NCBI RefSeq assembly: GCF_003387615.1
Contig: NZ_QUNS01000003.1
Location: forward strand, 312,591 to 376,590
Reading direction: 5' to 3'
Source: Tenacibaculum gallaicum
Lineage (GTDB): Bacteria; Bacteroidota; Bacteroidia; Flavobacteriales; Flavobacteriaceae
DNA length: 64,000 nucleotides
The notes below the pieces were generated by a model, which was given only the letters and a program-made list of their open reading frames with translations, made no database searches and had not been told where the DNA came from. Both the position numbers and the translations under genes were made by a program. This document shows, piece by piece, positions 34,445 through 42,282 of the stretch (the stretch's first letter is position 1; every line of letters starts with the position of its first letter).

Positions 34445-35700
34445 CAACGCTGCTTAAATCGGCAACAATAATAGATGCTTCTAGTCCTTACCACCAACAA
34501 ACTAAAGATATTTTAATTACCGACGGTATTATTACCAAAATTGACAACAACATTGCTAGTGAAGAAACCTATACTGTTGTAGCGCTTGAGAATCTTCATG
34601 TATCTTCAGGTTGGTTTGATACAAGTGTTTCTTTTGGAGAACCTGGTTATGAAGAGCGCGAAACCTTGCAACATGGTGTACAAGTAGCTGCTAAAAGCGG
34701 ATTTACTCATGTAGCTATCAACCCTAATACACATCCTATTGTTGATAATAAATCAGCCATCGAGTTTTTAATTAATAAAGTAAATGGAGCTGCAACCAGC
34801 ATTCATCCTATTGGGGCTTTGACGCAGCAAAGTAAAGGTGTTGAAATGTCTGAAATGTACGACATGCAACAATCGGGAGCTGTTGCTTTTGGAGACTATA
34901 ACAAGCCTGTTAGCAACGATAATTTATTAAAAATAGCATTGTTGTATGCTCAAAATTTTAATGGGTTAGTATTAAGCTTTCCTAAAAATAATTTAATTGC
35001 AGGTGAAGGTGTTGCTAACGAAGGTAAAAACAGTACCCTTTTAGGCTTGAAAGGAGCTCCTGCACTTGCAGAAGAAATTCAAATTTCTCGCGATTTATTT
35101 TTACTAGAATATACTGGAGGAAAACTACATGTTCCTACAATCTCTACAGCTAAATCTGTTCAACTTATTAAAGAGGCAAAAGAGAAAGGATTAGATGTAA
35201 CTTGTAGTGTTGCTGTACATAATTTAGTATTAACAGATGATGAATTACATGGCTTTGAAGCTAACAAAAAGGTAAACCCTCCCCTACGTACAGAAGAAGA
35301 CAAGAAAGCTTTAATACAAGGTTTAAAAGAAGGTATTATTGATATAATTACTTCAGATCACAACCCTATTGATGTTGAACATAAAAAAGTAGAGTTTTCT
35401 ACTGCAAAAGACGGGACCATAGGTTTAGAAAGTGCTTTTGGAGCACTGAACACTGTGTTAGGTTTAAAAACTATTATCAACTGTTTATCTAACAACCCAA
35501 GAAAACGTTTTAATATTGAATTAACTTCCATAAAAGAAGGTGAAAAAGCTAGTTTATCTATTTTTAATCCTAACGGAGAATATACTTTTTCAGAGCAAAA
35601 CATTGTATCTACTTCAAAAAACAGTATCTTTCTAGGGAAAAAGTTAAAAGGAAAAGTATATGGTATTTACAATAATAATCAACTAATTCTAAACTCATAA
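34441..35700 (+). CDS. Dihydroorotase-like protein lacking catalytic metal ligands
   Basis: 419 residues, amidohydrolase fold, clearly related to type I dihydroorotase (VSSGWFDTSVSFGEPGYEE, ISTAKSVQLIKEAK, IDIITSDHNPID). At the place of the metal-binding His-x-His and substrate Arg (DxHxHLREPG) it has Asp60-Thr-Ser62-Val-Ser64-Phe-Gly66-Glu. The His of the HVST motif also appears to be Thr233, while H260 and D306 remain. It therefore looks unable to bind the usual zinc pair. Catalytically dead dihydroorotase homologues are known as structural partners of aspartate transcarbamoylase (PyrC'). That role or another is possible. Many databases would call it dihydroorotase; I would not rely on activity. 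Confidence 0.85.
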   Translation: MTTLLKSATIIDASSPYHQQTKDILITDGIITKIDNNIASEETYTVVALENLHVSSGWFDTSVSFGEPGYEERETLQHGVQVAAKSGFTHVAINPNTHPIVDNKSAIEFLINKVNGAATSIHPIGALTQQSKGVEMSEMYDMQQSGAVAFGDYNKPVSNDNLLKIALLYAQNFNGLVLSFPKNNLIAGEGVANEGKNSTLLGLKGAPALAEEIQISRDLFLLEYTGGKLHVPTISTAKSVQLIKEAKEKGLDVTCSVAVHNLVLTDDELHGFEANKKVNPPLRTEEDKKALIQGLKEGIIDIITSDHNPIDVEHKKVEFSTAKDGTIGLESAFGALNTVLGLKTIINCLSNNPRKRFNIELTSIKEGEKASLSIFNPNGEYTFSEQNIVSTSKNSIFLGKKLKGKVYGIYNNNQLILNS

Positions 35701-35704
35701 AATT

Positions 35705-36031
35705 ATGGAAAACCAAACAGTAAACGAAGGAAAAACTCCTGCAATTATCAGTCACTTCACAGTTATAGGACTTATCATTGCTTTTGTTTTAAATATGAAC
35801 AATAAAAATGCTTTTGCTAGCTTTTATATTAGACAAATGCTTGGTTTAAACATATTGTACATGGCGAATATGTGGATTGTTTATAAATATTTAGGAAGCA
35901 CAATAGGTTGGGTTGTTGGAGTATTATTATTTGTACTTTGGCTAATTAGCCTTTTAGCTGTTTTAAAAGGAGAAAAAAAACTCGTACCAGTTGTTGGAGA
36001 GCAATTTCAAAACTTATTTAAAGGAATTTAA
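35705..36031 (+). CDS. Small DUF4870/Tic20-like membrane protein
   Basis: 108 residues with three hydrophobic segments (about 14-30, 44-62 and 68-86) and a basic C-terminus. The segment ASFYIRQMLGLNILYMAN is of the type seen in Bacteroidota proteins annotated as DUF4870 or import component proteins. It starts five bases after the dihydroorotase-like gene and ends four bases before the esterase gene, so it belongs to the same operon. Role unknown. Confidence 0.7.
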   Translation: MENQTVNEGKTPAIISHFTVIGLIIAFVLNMNNKNAFASFYIRQMLGLNILYMANMWIVYKYLGSTIGWVVGVLLFVLWLISLLAVLKGEKKLVPVVGEQFQNLFKGI

Positions 36032-36034
36032 TAC

Positions 36035-36673
36035 ATGAGTTTACACTACGTTGTAAGAGAACCTAAAGTCTCAAATGCTACTCCTCCATTATTAATTTTA
36101 TTACACGGGTATGGTAGTAACGAACAAGATTTATTTTCATTTGCTGAAGAACTACCAGACGATTTATTAATTGTAAGTGCTAGAGCTCCTCATGATATGG
36201 GCTATGGTGGTTATGCTTGGTATGCTATCAATTTTGACTCAGTTAACGGTAAGTTTTCTGATTTAAAACAAGCAGCTAAATCTGTTGATAAGATTGCTTC
36301 ATTTATTGATGAAATCAAAGAAAAATATAACACAAACCCTGATAAAACATTTTTATTAGGGTTTAGCCAAGGTGCTATTTTAAGTTATGCGCTAAGTTTT
36401 AAATACCCTAACAAGGTAAAACACGTAGTAGCATTAAGCGGCTATATTAATGAAGAGTTATTACCTACTGAAATAGACAAATCTATTACAACAGATTATT
36501 ATATCTCTCATGGAACAGTAGATCAAGTTCTTCCTATAGATTGGGCACGTAAAGCTCCTATTTTATTGAAAAACTTCAATTTAAATAATGAATATTCTGA
36601 ATATCCTGTAGGTCATGGTGTAGCCCCTCAGAACTTTTATAGCTTTAAAAGCTGGGTTGAAGAAAGACTATAA
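36035..36673 (+). CDS. Phospholipase/carboxylesterase-type alpha/beta hydrolase
   Basis: 212 residues, cytosolic, with no signal peptide. The catalytic triad is readable: nucleophile S111 in LLGFSQGAIL, D163 in HGTVDQVLP and H194 in PVGHGVAP. The oxyanion region is LLHGYGSNEQDL (about 22-33). The size and motif order match the acyl-protein thioesterase/carboxylesterase (DUF/Abhydrolase_2) family, which hydrolyses esters of short to medium acyl chains. It is the last gene of the BatA-dihydroorotase-like operon. The natural substrate is unknown. Confidence 0.9.
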   Translation: MSLHYVVREPKVSNATPPLLILLHGYGSNEQDLFSFAEELPDDLLIVSARAPHDMGYGGYAWYAINFDSVNGKFSDLKQAAKSVDKIASFIDEIKEKYNTNPDKTFLLGFSQGAILSYALSFKYPNKVKHVVALSGYINEELLPTEIDKSITTDYYISHGTVDQVLPIDWARKAPILLKNFNLNNEYSEYPVGHGVAPQNFYSFKSWVEERL

Positions 36674-36703
36674 AATTTAACAGTAAAATTGGGTAAAATT
36701 GAA

Positions 36704-36711
36704 TATTTTTG
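36704..36711 (+). promoter_or_regulatory. Candidate -7 element (TATTTTTG) for the sterol-desaturase-like gene
   Basis: TATTTTTG matches the TAnnTTTG consensus, 17 bases before the ATG at 36729. A TTG lies upstream at 36689, a little closer than the usual -33 spacing. Confidence 0.5.
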
Positions 36712-36728
36712 TACTCTAAAAAAATAGC

Positions 36729-37679
36729 ATGAGCAACATATTTAATCAAGATATATTATACTACTGGAGTGCTCCTTTTTTCATCTCAGTAATTTTTCTC
36801 GAAATGTACTTTAGCTATCGAGCTAAAGCAAAAAATTACGATTTTAAAGATACTACCACTAATGTTTACTTTGCCTTAGTTAATTTTAGCTTAGACCTAT
36901 TAATGAAGGTAGCTTCATTTGCTATTATGGGCTTTTGTTATCAATACAGAATTATTGACTGGGAAGGTAATATGTCGTGGGCATATTGGTTGTTGGCTTT
37001 TATTGGCCAAGACTTTTTGTACTATGTACACCATTATGTAGATCATCATTCACGATTTTTTTGGGCCGTACACGTAACTCACCATAACTCTGAGTATTAC
37101 AATATTTCAACAGGTTTCAGGTCTCCTGTTTTACAACCTTTGTTTAGATATATGTTCTTTTTACCATTAGCTTTTCTTGGAGTTATGCCACTACATATTA
37201 TGTTTGCATACGCCATGAATCAAAACTATGGAACATTATGTCATACCAACTTTATTAAAAGTAAATTAGGATGGTGGGGATATATTTTTGTTACCCCATC
37301 TCACCATAGGGTTCATCATGCTTCCAACACGAAGTATTTAGACAAAAACATGGGAATGGTGTTGATTATTTGGGATCGTATTTTTGGTACTTTTCAGGCA
37401 GAAGAAGATGAAACTGAATATGAAAAGTTACGTTATGGTTTAACGAAACCTTTAGAGAATAAAGGTCCTATTAATATTATATTTCACGAGTGGAAAGAGA
37501 TTTTTAAAGATTTCTTCAAACGAAAAAAAGAGTTGCCGTTAGCAACACGCTTAAAATATGTATTTATGCCTCCCGGATGGAGTCATGATGGAAGTTCTAA
37601 AACTAGCAAAGAATTACAAAAAGAACTTAAAGCTCCTCCTATAAAAGATTTAAAGTTACAAAAAATAAAAGTCGAGTAA
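36729..37679 (+). CDS. Sterol desaturase / fatty acid hydroxylase superfamily membrane protein
   Basis: 316 residues, di-iron membrane oxygenase superfamily. The His clusters that bind iron are visible: HHYVDHH (about 101-107), HVTHH (about 114-118), and SHHRVHH (about 191-197). Hydrophobic segments at about 10-27, 45-70 and 80-100 plus 137-165 form the membrane part. The C-terminal tail is soluble and charged. Such enzymes hydroxylate or desaturate lipids, carotenoids or similar hydrophobic substrates; the sequence does not say which. Monocistronic, with a -7 element upstream; its stop codon is inside a terminator stem. Confidence 0.88.
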   Translation: MSNIFNQDILYYWSAPFFISVIFLEMYFSYRAKAKNYDFKDTTTNVYFALVNFSLDLLMKVASFAIMGFCYQYRIIDWEGNMSWAYWLLAFIGQDFLYYVHHYVDHHSRFFWAVHVTHHNSEYYNISTGFRSPVLQPLFRYMFFLPLAFLGVMPLHIMFAYAMNQNYGTLCHTNFIKSKLGWWGYIFVTPSHHRVHHASNTKYLDKNMGMVLIIWDRIFGTFQAEEDETEYEKLRYGLTKPLENKGPINIIFHEWKEIFKDFFKRKKELPLATRLKYVFMPPGWSHDGSSKTSKELQKELKAPPIKDLKLQKIKVE

Positions 37680-37698
37680 ATACTCGACTTTTTTCTTT
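37667..37698. terminator. Bidirectional terminator between the hydroxylase and bcp genes
   Basis: The inverted repeat AAAAGTCGAGTA (37667-37678) and TACTCGACTTTT (37681-37692) meets over a two-base centre and includes the hydroxylase stop codon. It is followed by a T-rich run on the plus strand and preceded by an A-run for the convergent bcp transcript. Confidence 0.8.
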
Positions 37699-37718
37699 TT
37701 ACTAGATATATTTAACTA

Positions 37719-38171
37719 CTACTTTAATATCTGGTTAGCGTGTTCTTTAGTTTTTACTTTCGCAATCACATCTTCAATCACTCCATTTTCATCAATTACA
37801 AAAGTGGTGCGATGAATTCCGTCATACTCTCTACCCATAAACTTTTTAGGTCCCCAAACACCAAACGCATTGATTACATCTTTACTTTCATCGGCTAATA
37901 ATGGAAAAGGCAATTCATTTTTATTAATGAAGTTTTGCTGACGTCTTGCTGAGTCTGCACTTACCCCTAAAACGTCATATCCTTTTGCTAAAAACGTTTT
38001 GTAATTATCGCGTAAGTCACAAGCTTCTGCTGTACAACCTGGTGTACTCGCTTTAGGGTAAAAGAATAATACTAATTTCTTTCCTGAATAATCAGATAGT
38101 TTTACAGCGTTTCCTTTCTCATCTACCGATTCAAAATTTGGTGCTTTATCTCCTATTTTTAGTGTTGTCAT
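37719..38171 (-). CDS. bcp: Thioredoxin-dependent thiol peroxidase (Bcp/PrxQ)
   Basis: From the ATG at 38171 (MTTLKIGDKAPNF) the protein has 150 residues, the normal Bcp size; the frame extends 96 bases upstream through the divergent promoter region and is rejected. The peroxidatic Cys C46 is in STPGCTAEACDLRD, with the resolving Cys C51 five residues on, and the supporting Arg is in the ADSARRQQNF/HRTTF region. It reduces peroxides using thioredoxin. Divergent from nth, with several CAAAGTTA repeats and a TACAAAG palindrome between them. Confidence 0.95.
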   Translation of the reverse strand: MTTLKIGDKAPNFESVDEKGNAVKLSDYSGKKLVLFFYPKASTPGCTAEACDLRDNYKTFLAKGYDVLGVSADSARRQQNFINKNELPFPLLADESKDVINAFGVWGPKKFMGREYDGIHRTTFVIDENGVIEDVIAKVKTKEHANQILK

Positions 38172-38183
38172 ATTATATTGTTT

Positions 38184-38257
38184 CAAAGTTATTAAGTCAA
38201 AGTTACAAAGTTGATTTTGATTATCCATAAAACATACAAAGCTTCTTTGTACCTTTG
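38184..38257. promoter_or_regulatory. Divergent bcp/nth promoter region with CAAAGTT repeats and a palindrome
   Basis: CAAAGTT occurs at 38184, 38198 and 38206. On the minus strand the first two read TAACTTTG, fitting the -7 consensus for bcp. A 17-base palindrome TACAAAG-CTT-CTTTGTA lies at 38235-38251. On the plus strand TACCTTTG (38250-38257) is a good -7 for nth. Shared regulation of a peroxidase and a base-excision glycosylase is possible but unproven. Confidence 0.45.
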
Positions 38258-38280
38258 ATTTTTTCAAACAATATAAAGCG

Positions 38281-38937
38281 ATGACTAAAGCAGAAAAAGT
38301 TCAATTTGTTATAGATACTTTAGAAGAGTTATATCCTGAGACTCCTATTCCTTTAGACCATAAAGACCCTTACACATTATTAATTGCTGTATTGATGTCT
38401 GCTCAAAGTACTGATGCTCGTGTAAATACAATTACACCATTATTATTTGAAAAAGCTAATAATCCGTACGACATGGTAAAACTTACCGTTGATGAAATTC
38501 GAGAAATTATCAAACCTGTTGGTTTATCACCTATGAAATCGAAAGGAATTCACGGTTTATCTAAAATCTTAATTGAAAAGCATCATGGTGAAGTTCCTGT
38601 TGATATGGAAGCTTTAGAAGAATTACCTGCAGTAGGACATAAAACTGCTAGCGTGGTAATGTCACAAGCTTTTAACATTCCTGCTTTTCCTGTAGACACA
38701 CATATTCATAGATTGATGTATCGTTGGAACTTAACTAACGGAAAAAATGTTGCACAAACCGAAAAAGATGCTAAGCGTTTGTTTCCAAAAGAATTATGGA
38801 ATAAACTTCACTTACAAATTATTTATTATGGGCGAGAATTCTCACCTGCGCGTGGTTGGAAGTTAGAGAACGACGTAATTACTAAAACGATTGGGAGAAA
38901 ATCGGTAATAGACGATTATAATAAAAAGAGAGTATAA
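38281..38937 (+). CDS. nth: Endonuclease III-type DNA glycosylase/AP lyase lacking the [4Fe-4S] cysteines
   Basis: 218 residues, HhH-GPD family, base-excision repair of oxidised pyrimidines. The helix-hairpin-helix LEELPAVGHKTASVV carries the catalytic Lys K121, and D139 lies in PVDTHIHR, both as in E. coli Nth. LIAVLMSAQSTD (33-45) is the family motif. The C-terminus (REFSPARGWKLENDVITKT) has no Cys at all, whereas the usual enzyme ends in a C-x6-C-x2-C-x5-C cluster that binds iron-sulfur. So the cluster must be absent here. Otherwise a complete enzyme. Confidence 0.92.
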   Translation: MTKAEKVQFVIDTLEELYPETPIPLDHKDPYTLLIAVLMSAQSTDARVNTITPLLFEKANNPYDMVKLTVDEIREIIKPVGLSPMKSKGIHGLSKILIEKHHGEVPVDMEALEELPAVGHKTASVVMSQAFNIPAFPVDTHIHRLMYRWNLTNGKNVAQTEKDAKRLFPKELWNKLHLQIIYYGREFSPARGWKLENDVITKTIGRKSVIDDYNKKRV

Positions 38938-38966
38938 AAAAAGCCCCAACCTTGTTGAAGCTTTTT
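38938..38966 (+). terminator. Terminator after nth
   Basis: Outer arms AAAAAGC (38938-38944) and GCTTTTT (38960-38966) enclose an inner stem CAAC/GTTG with a three-base loop, starting immediately after the nth stop codon. Confidence 0.7.
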
Positions 38967-38972
38967 CCACTC

Positions 38973-39116
38973 TTAATTCAAATTCAATTCAATGAGATAG
39001 TTTGATTTTGTTTTAACTACTGTTAGCGATTTAGAAAAATTAATCAAATATTGAACTGTTTCTTGTTTAGGTTCCATTTTAAAGTCAGGAGACTTCTTAG
39101 AGTAAATTTGCATCAT
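38973..39116 (-). CDS. Small 47-residue protein, unknown function
   Basis: A minus-strand frame starting ATG ATG at 39116 encodes MMQIYSKKSPDF...NYLIELNLN and ends at TAA 38973. The composition is that of a real protein (Lys-rich start, KQETVQYLINFSKSLTVVKTK core, hydrophobic-polar alternation at the end). From memory, short proteins of this look occur in Flavobacteriaceae, which I cannot confirm here. It lies downstream of the ECF sigma factor gene on the same strand (61-base gap) and could be co-transcribed with it. No membrane segment. Function unknown. Confidence 0.55.
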   Translation of the reverse strand: MMQIYSKKSPDFKMEPKQETVQYLINFSKSLTVVKTKSNYLIELNLN

Positions 39117-39177
39117 ATATAATCCCTTATTATTACTTATTATCAATGATTTAACGATGCTTTTTTCTAAATATTGT

Positions 39178-39759
39178 CTAACTAACTAAGATAATTTTAT
39201 TTTTCTCAATTATTTTTCTCAAATTGATTAAAGCATAACGCATTCTACCAAGTGCTGTATTAATACTAACTCCTGTATTTTCAGATATTTCATTAAAACT
39301 CATATCGTTATAAATACGCATTTTTAAAACTTCTTTTTGTTCTTCAGGTAGTTCTTCAACTAACTCTTTAACATCATTTAAAATCTGTTCTTTTATTATT
39401 TTTCCCTCTGCATTTAATGCTCCATCACTTAATACCGAAAAAATATCAAATTCTTCTGTATTATTAAATGTAGGCATACGATTATTCTTCCTAAAAAAAT
39501 CAATAATTAAGTTATGGGCAATACGCATAACCCAAGGTAAAAATTTACCTTCCTCATTATAATTTCCTTTTTTTAGCGTTCGAATAACTTTTATAAAGGT
39601 ATCTTGAAAAATATCTTCTGTAGTATCTCTATTTTGTACTTTACTATAAATAAAACTATAAAGTCGTTGTTGGTGACGTTTAATCAATAATTCTATGGAA
39701 TATTCATTACCATTTATGTAGTTCTTTACTAATACACTATCATCTACAATGTGTTGCAT
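39178..39759 (-). CDS. ECF-type RNA polymerase sigma factor
   Basis: About 193 residues from the ATG at 39759 (MQHIVDDSVLVKNYINGNE); the frame adds eight codons upstream that I do not favour. Region 2 is visible (SIELLIKRHQQRLYSFIYSKV, DIFQDTFIKVIRTL with the DIFQDTF core-binding/-10 signature) and region 4 (LPEEQKEVLKMRIYNDMSFNEISENTGVSINTALGRM) with its helix-turn-helix. No anti-sigma gene is adjacent, unlike the FecI/FecR type. It is divergent from the 164-residue orphan gene that starts the next operon. Confidence 0.93.
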   Translation of the reverse strand: MQHIVDDSVLVKNYINGNEYSIELLIKRHQQRLYSFIYSKVQNRDTTEDIFQDTFIKVIRTLKKGNYNEEGKFLPWVMRIAHNLIIDFFRKNNRMPTFNNTEEFDIFSVLSDGALNAEGKIIKEQILNDVKELVEELPEEQKEVLKMRIYNDMSFNEISENTGVSINTALGRMRYALINLRKIIEKNKIILVS

Positions 39760-40038
39760 AATAATTACTTTTTTTGAAAACAACTTATTAATTGTCTTCT
39801 AGTTAGGGGATATTAAGTTAAAAAAGTAATTATTTTCCTATAAGCTTTTGTTTATTGATTAGTAACGAGTTACAAATATTCATTTTTTTATCAATAAATA
39901 CAAATAATGTCTTAAAAATTTACCATAAATAGTAAAACTACTCTAAAAATAGCACGAATAATTCATCTATATTACTTTACTTATCACTTAAACTATTTAT
40001 ATTTATAGTAAGTTTAACCATAAATTACCCCCGAAACT

Positions 40039-40533
40039 ATGAACAATAATATAAACTCACCTGAGTTAATCATTTATCCACCTGGAGAACTAATTCTAAA
40101 AGTTCAAGAAAAAAATATTTTAGCTACTGGTCATATTACCTTTGAAAATAATTTTAAACAACCTTTACCTTCTTTAGTAGAAGCTAAATTTAACGCTACA
40201 AAAACAGCCATAAACGTTAAGGTTTTATTTTTTGTAGACTCACAAGAAAAACTATCATCTGTAAATGTTCATCAACTATTCTCTATTAGCAACTTTGGTA
40301 ATTGTAAATTACAGTTATTTTTATCTTGTAGCCAAGAACAAGCTAAGATTTTAAGAGACTACCCAAGCCCAAATGAATATAGAGCTTATACTGTAAATTT
40401 TACTACAAATAGTACTAGTGATTTTCCTTCTCATATTAGCTTAAGCGACATAAAGGTTATTCAAGCTTTTATTTGGAATATCGACCCTAAAACTTCTAGA
40501 GGAACTGAAACAACGGTGCAAACAACTGACTAA
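40039..40533 (+). CDS. Unidentified 164-residue protein upstream of a two-component system
   Basis: I do not recognise it. There is no signal peptide, membrane segment or Cys cluster. The sequence is beta-rich with alternating hydrophobics (LIIYPPGELILKVQEKNILATGHI at the start; INVKVLFFVDSQ and CKLQLFLSC in the middle) and a C-terminal helix followed by a Thr-rich tail. It starts 11 bases after a short TTACCCCCGAAAC motif. The gap to the histidine kinase gene is 19 bases, so it is probably the first gene of that operon. It could be a ligand-binding partner or an output of the kinase/regulator pair. It sits divergent from an ECF sigma gene with 279 bases between. Confidence 0.65.
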   Translation: MNNNINSPELIIYPPGELILKVQEKNILATGHITFENNFKQPLPSLVEAKFNATKTAINVKVLFFVDSQEKLSSVNVHQLFSISNFGNCKLQLFLSCSQEQAKILRDYPSPNEYRAYTVNFTTNSTSDFPSHISLSDIKVIQAFIWNIDPKTSRGTETTVQTTD

Positions 40534-40552
40534 CTAGTTAATAAATTTACAT

Positions 40553-42280
40553 ATGAAATGTAACAAAACGTTTTTGTTTATAACGTTGTTGTTTTTGTAC
40601 TCTTTTATTTTTCCTCAGGAAAAGAATAAAGATCAATTTTACTTTTTCAAAAAGGAAATTAATAAGCTTGGATTAAGAGAAAATAATTTTATTAAGTCTT
40701 CCCATTTCTTTATAGAAAAACAGTGGGATTCTGTACTAGTTTTCTCATCTAAAGCTCTATTGCTAAACAAACAACAAAACATTAGTAACTACATTCATTA
40801 TATGCGTGGATATAGTTTTATGAAGAAAAAAATATATAAAGAAAGCTTAAAAGAATATGAAAAAGTAACTACTAACTTTCCTTTTTATTATAAAATAATA
40901 CGAAACTTAGGTGGCATTGCTTTAGAAAAAGGCTCTTATAAAGAAGCTATTTCTTACTTTGAACAACTAAATAATATAACAGACTCTAATATAATTAACT
41001 ACAATAAAAGTTCTGTTATTCACGATATTGGTATTGCTTATTTTCATCTTTCAGATTATGAAAAAGCCACTTCTTTACTTTTAAAAAGTACTCAACTACA
41101 AGAGAAAAACAAAGATACTTTGCGTTTAATTGGTTCGTATATGGATATTGCCAATGTGTATTATGTGCAATATAAAGATGATATTGCCATTCCTTATTTT
41201 GAAAAAGCATACCAACTCTCTCAAAAAGTTTCAGATTTTGAAATAAAAAGAAAAGCTTCTCTAAATATGTCTATAGTTGAAGAGAATAGAAAAAACTTAA
41301 CCAAGTCTTTAGCCTATAGAAAAGAATACGAAAAATGGAAAGATTCGCTTACCAATCAGCAAAAAATATGGTCGGTTGCTCAGTTTGAAAAAAAACTTGC
41401 CATTACTCAAAAACAAAAAGAAATTGATGTATTGGCTTCTCAAAGCCTATTAAAGGAAAGCCAGAGAAACAGTTTGTTCGTTTCATCCTCTCTCCTACTC
41501 TTCCTATTAATTATTAGCATTTACTTTTATATTCAAAAAAACAAAAACCATCAAATAATTACACATCAAAAAGAAGAACTAAACCTTTTAAATCGTACAA
41601 AAGATAAATTACTTTCTATCGTAAGTCATGATTTACGTTCTTCTGTTAACTTATTACAAAAAAGTAATTCAAAGCTTTTACATGAAATACAACATCGTAA
41701 TTATGATGTCTTAGACTCCATAGTAACCAAAAATGCTACTATAGCCAATAGTTCTTATAATTTGTTAGAAAACTTGTTACATTGGGCTACATTACAAACC
41801 AAACAACTATATTTTTATATCGAGTCGGTAGATTTATTTTCTGTAATGCAACAAGTATCTTTTAACTACCAACCTTTATTTGATCATAAAGAGATTATTT
41901 TTAAAAATAAAATAACTCCTGCCTCTTTTATTTTAGCGGATTTAGATTCTTTGAAAATTATTATTCGAAATTTGTTAGACAATAGTATTAAATATAACAA
42001 AGTACAAGGCACCATTTCTGTTTATAATTACGCTAAAAATAATGCGTATGAATGTTTAGTTGTTGAAGATACTGGTGTAGGAATGAGCCCTAGAGTTATT
42101 AAAGAATTATTAAAAGAAACTTCTTTACTCAGTAAAAAGAAAAACCAAGAAGAAATTGGAACTGGTTTAGGTATTCAATTATGCAAAACATTAATTTTAA
42201 AAAACAATGCTACACTTAAAATTGAGAGTACTGTAAACAAGGGCACAAAAATGATTATTACATTTCCTAAACCTATTTAA
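40553..42280 (+). CDS. TPR-repeat sensor histidine kinase
   Basis: 575 residues. A signal peptide (KTFLFITLLFLYSFIFP) is followed by tetratricopeptide-like repeats (about 70-270; YKESLKEYEKVTT, YFHLSDYEKATSLLLKST). A single membrane helix (about 311-330) is followed by a coiled coil, HisKA domain with the phospho-acceptor H359 in VSHDLRSSVN, and HATPase domain: N-box DNSIKYNK, G1 VEDTGVGMS and G2 GTGLGIQLCK. The partner response regulator starts two bases after the stop. The TPR sensor presumably reads a protein or peptide signal outside the membrane. Confidence 0.92.
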   Translation: MKCNKTFLFITLLFLYSFIFPQEKNKDQFYFFKKEINKLGLRENNFIKSSHFFIEKQWDSVLVFSSKALLLNKQQNISNYIHYMRGYSFMKKKIYKESLKEYEKVTTNFPFYYKIIRNLGGIALEKGSYKEAISYFEQLNNITDSNIINYNKSSVIHDIGIAYFHLSDYEKATSLLLKSTQLQEKNKDTLRLIGSYMDIANVYYVQYKDDIAIPYFEKAYQLSQKVSDFEIKRKASLNMSIVEENRKNLTKSLAYRKEYEKWKDSLTNQQKIWSVAQFEKKLAITQKQKEIDVLASQSLLKESQRNSLFVSSSLLLFLLIISIYFYIQKNKNHQIITHQKEELNLLNRTKDKLLSIVSHDLRSSVNLLQKSNSKLLHEIQHRNYDVLDSIVTKNATIANSSYNLLENLLHWATLQTKQLYFYIESVDLFSVMQQVSFNYQPLFDHKEIIFKNKITPASFILADLDSLKIIIRNLLDNSIKYNKVQGTISVYNYAKNNAYECLVVEDTGVGMSPRVIKELLKETSLLSKKKNQEEIGTGLGIQLCKTLILKNNATLKIESTVNKGTKMIITFPKPI

Positions 42281-42282
42281 CA

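Noticed and set aside
34441..35700. Annotating this gene as functional pyrC
   Set aside because: The HxH metal motif and substrate Arg are replaced, so activity cannot be assumed.
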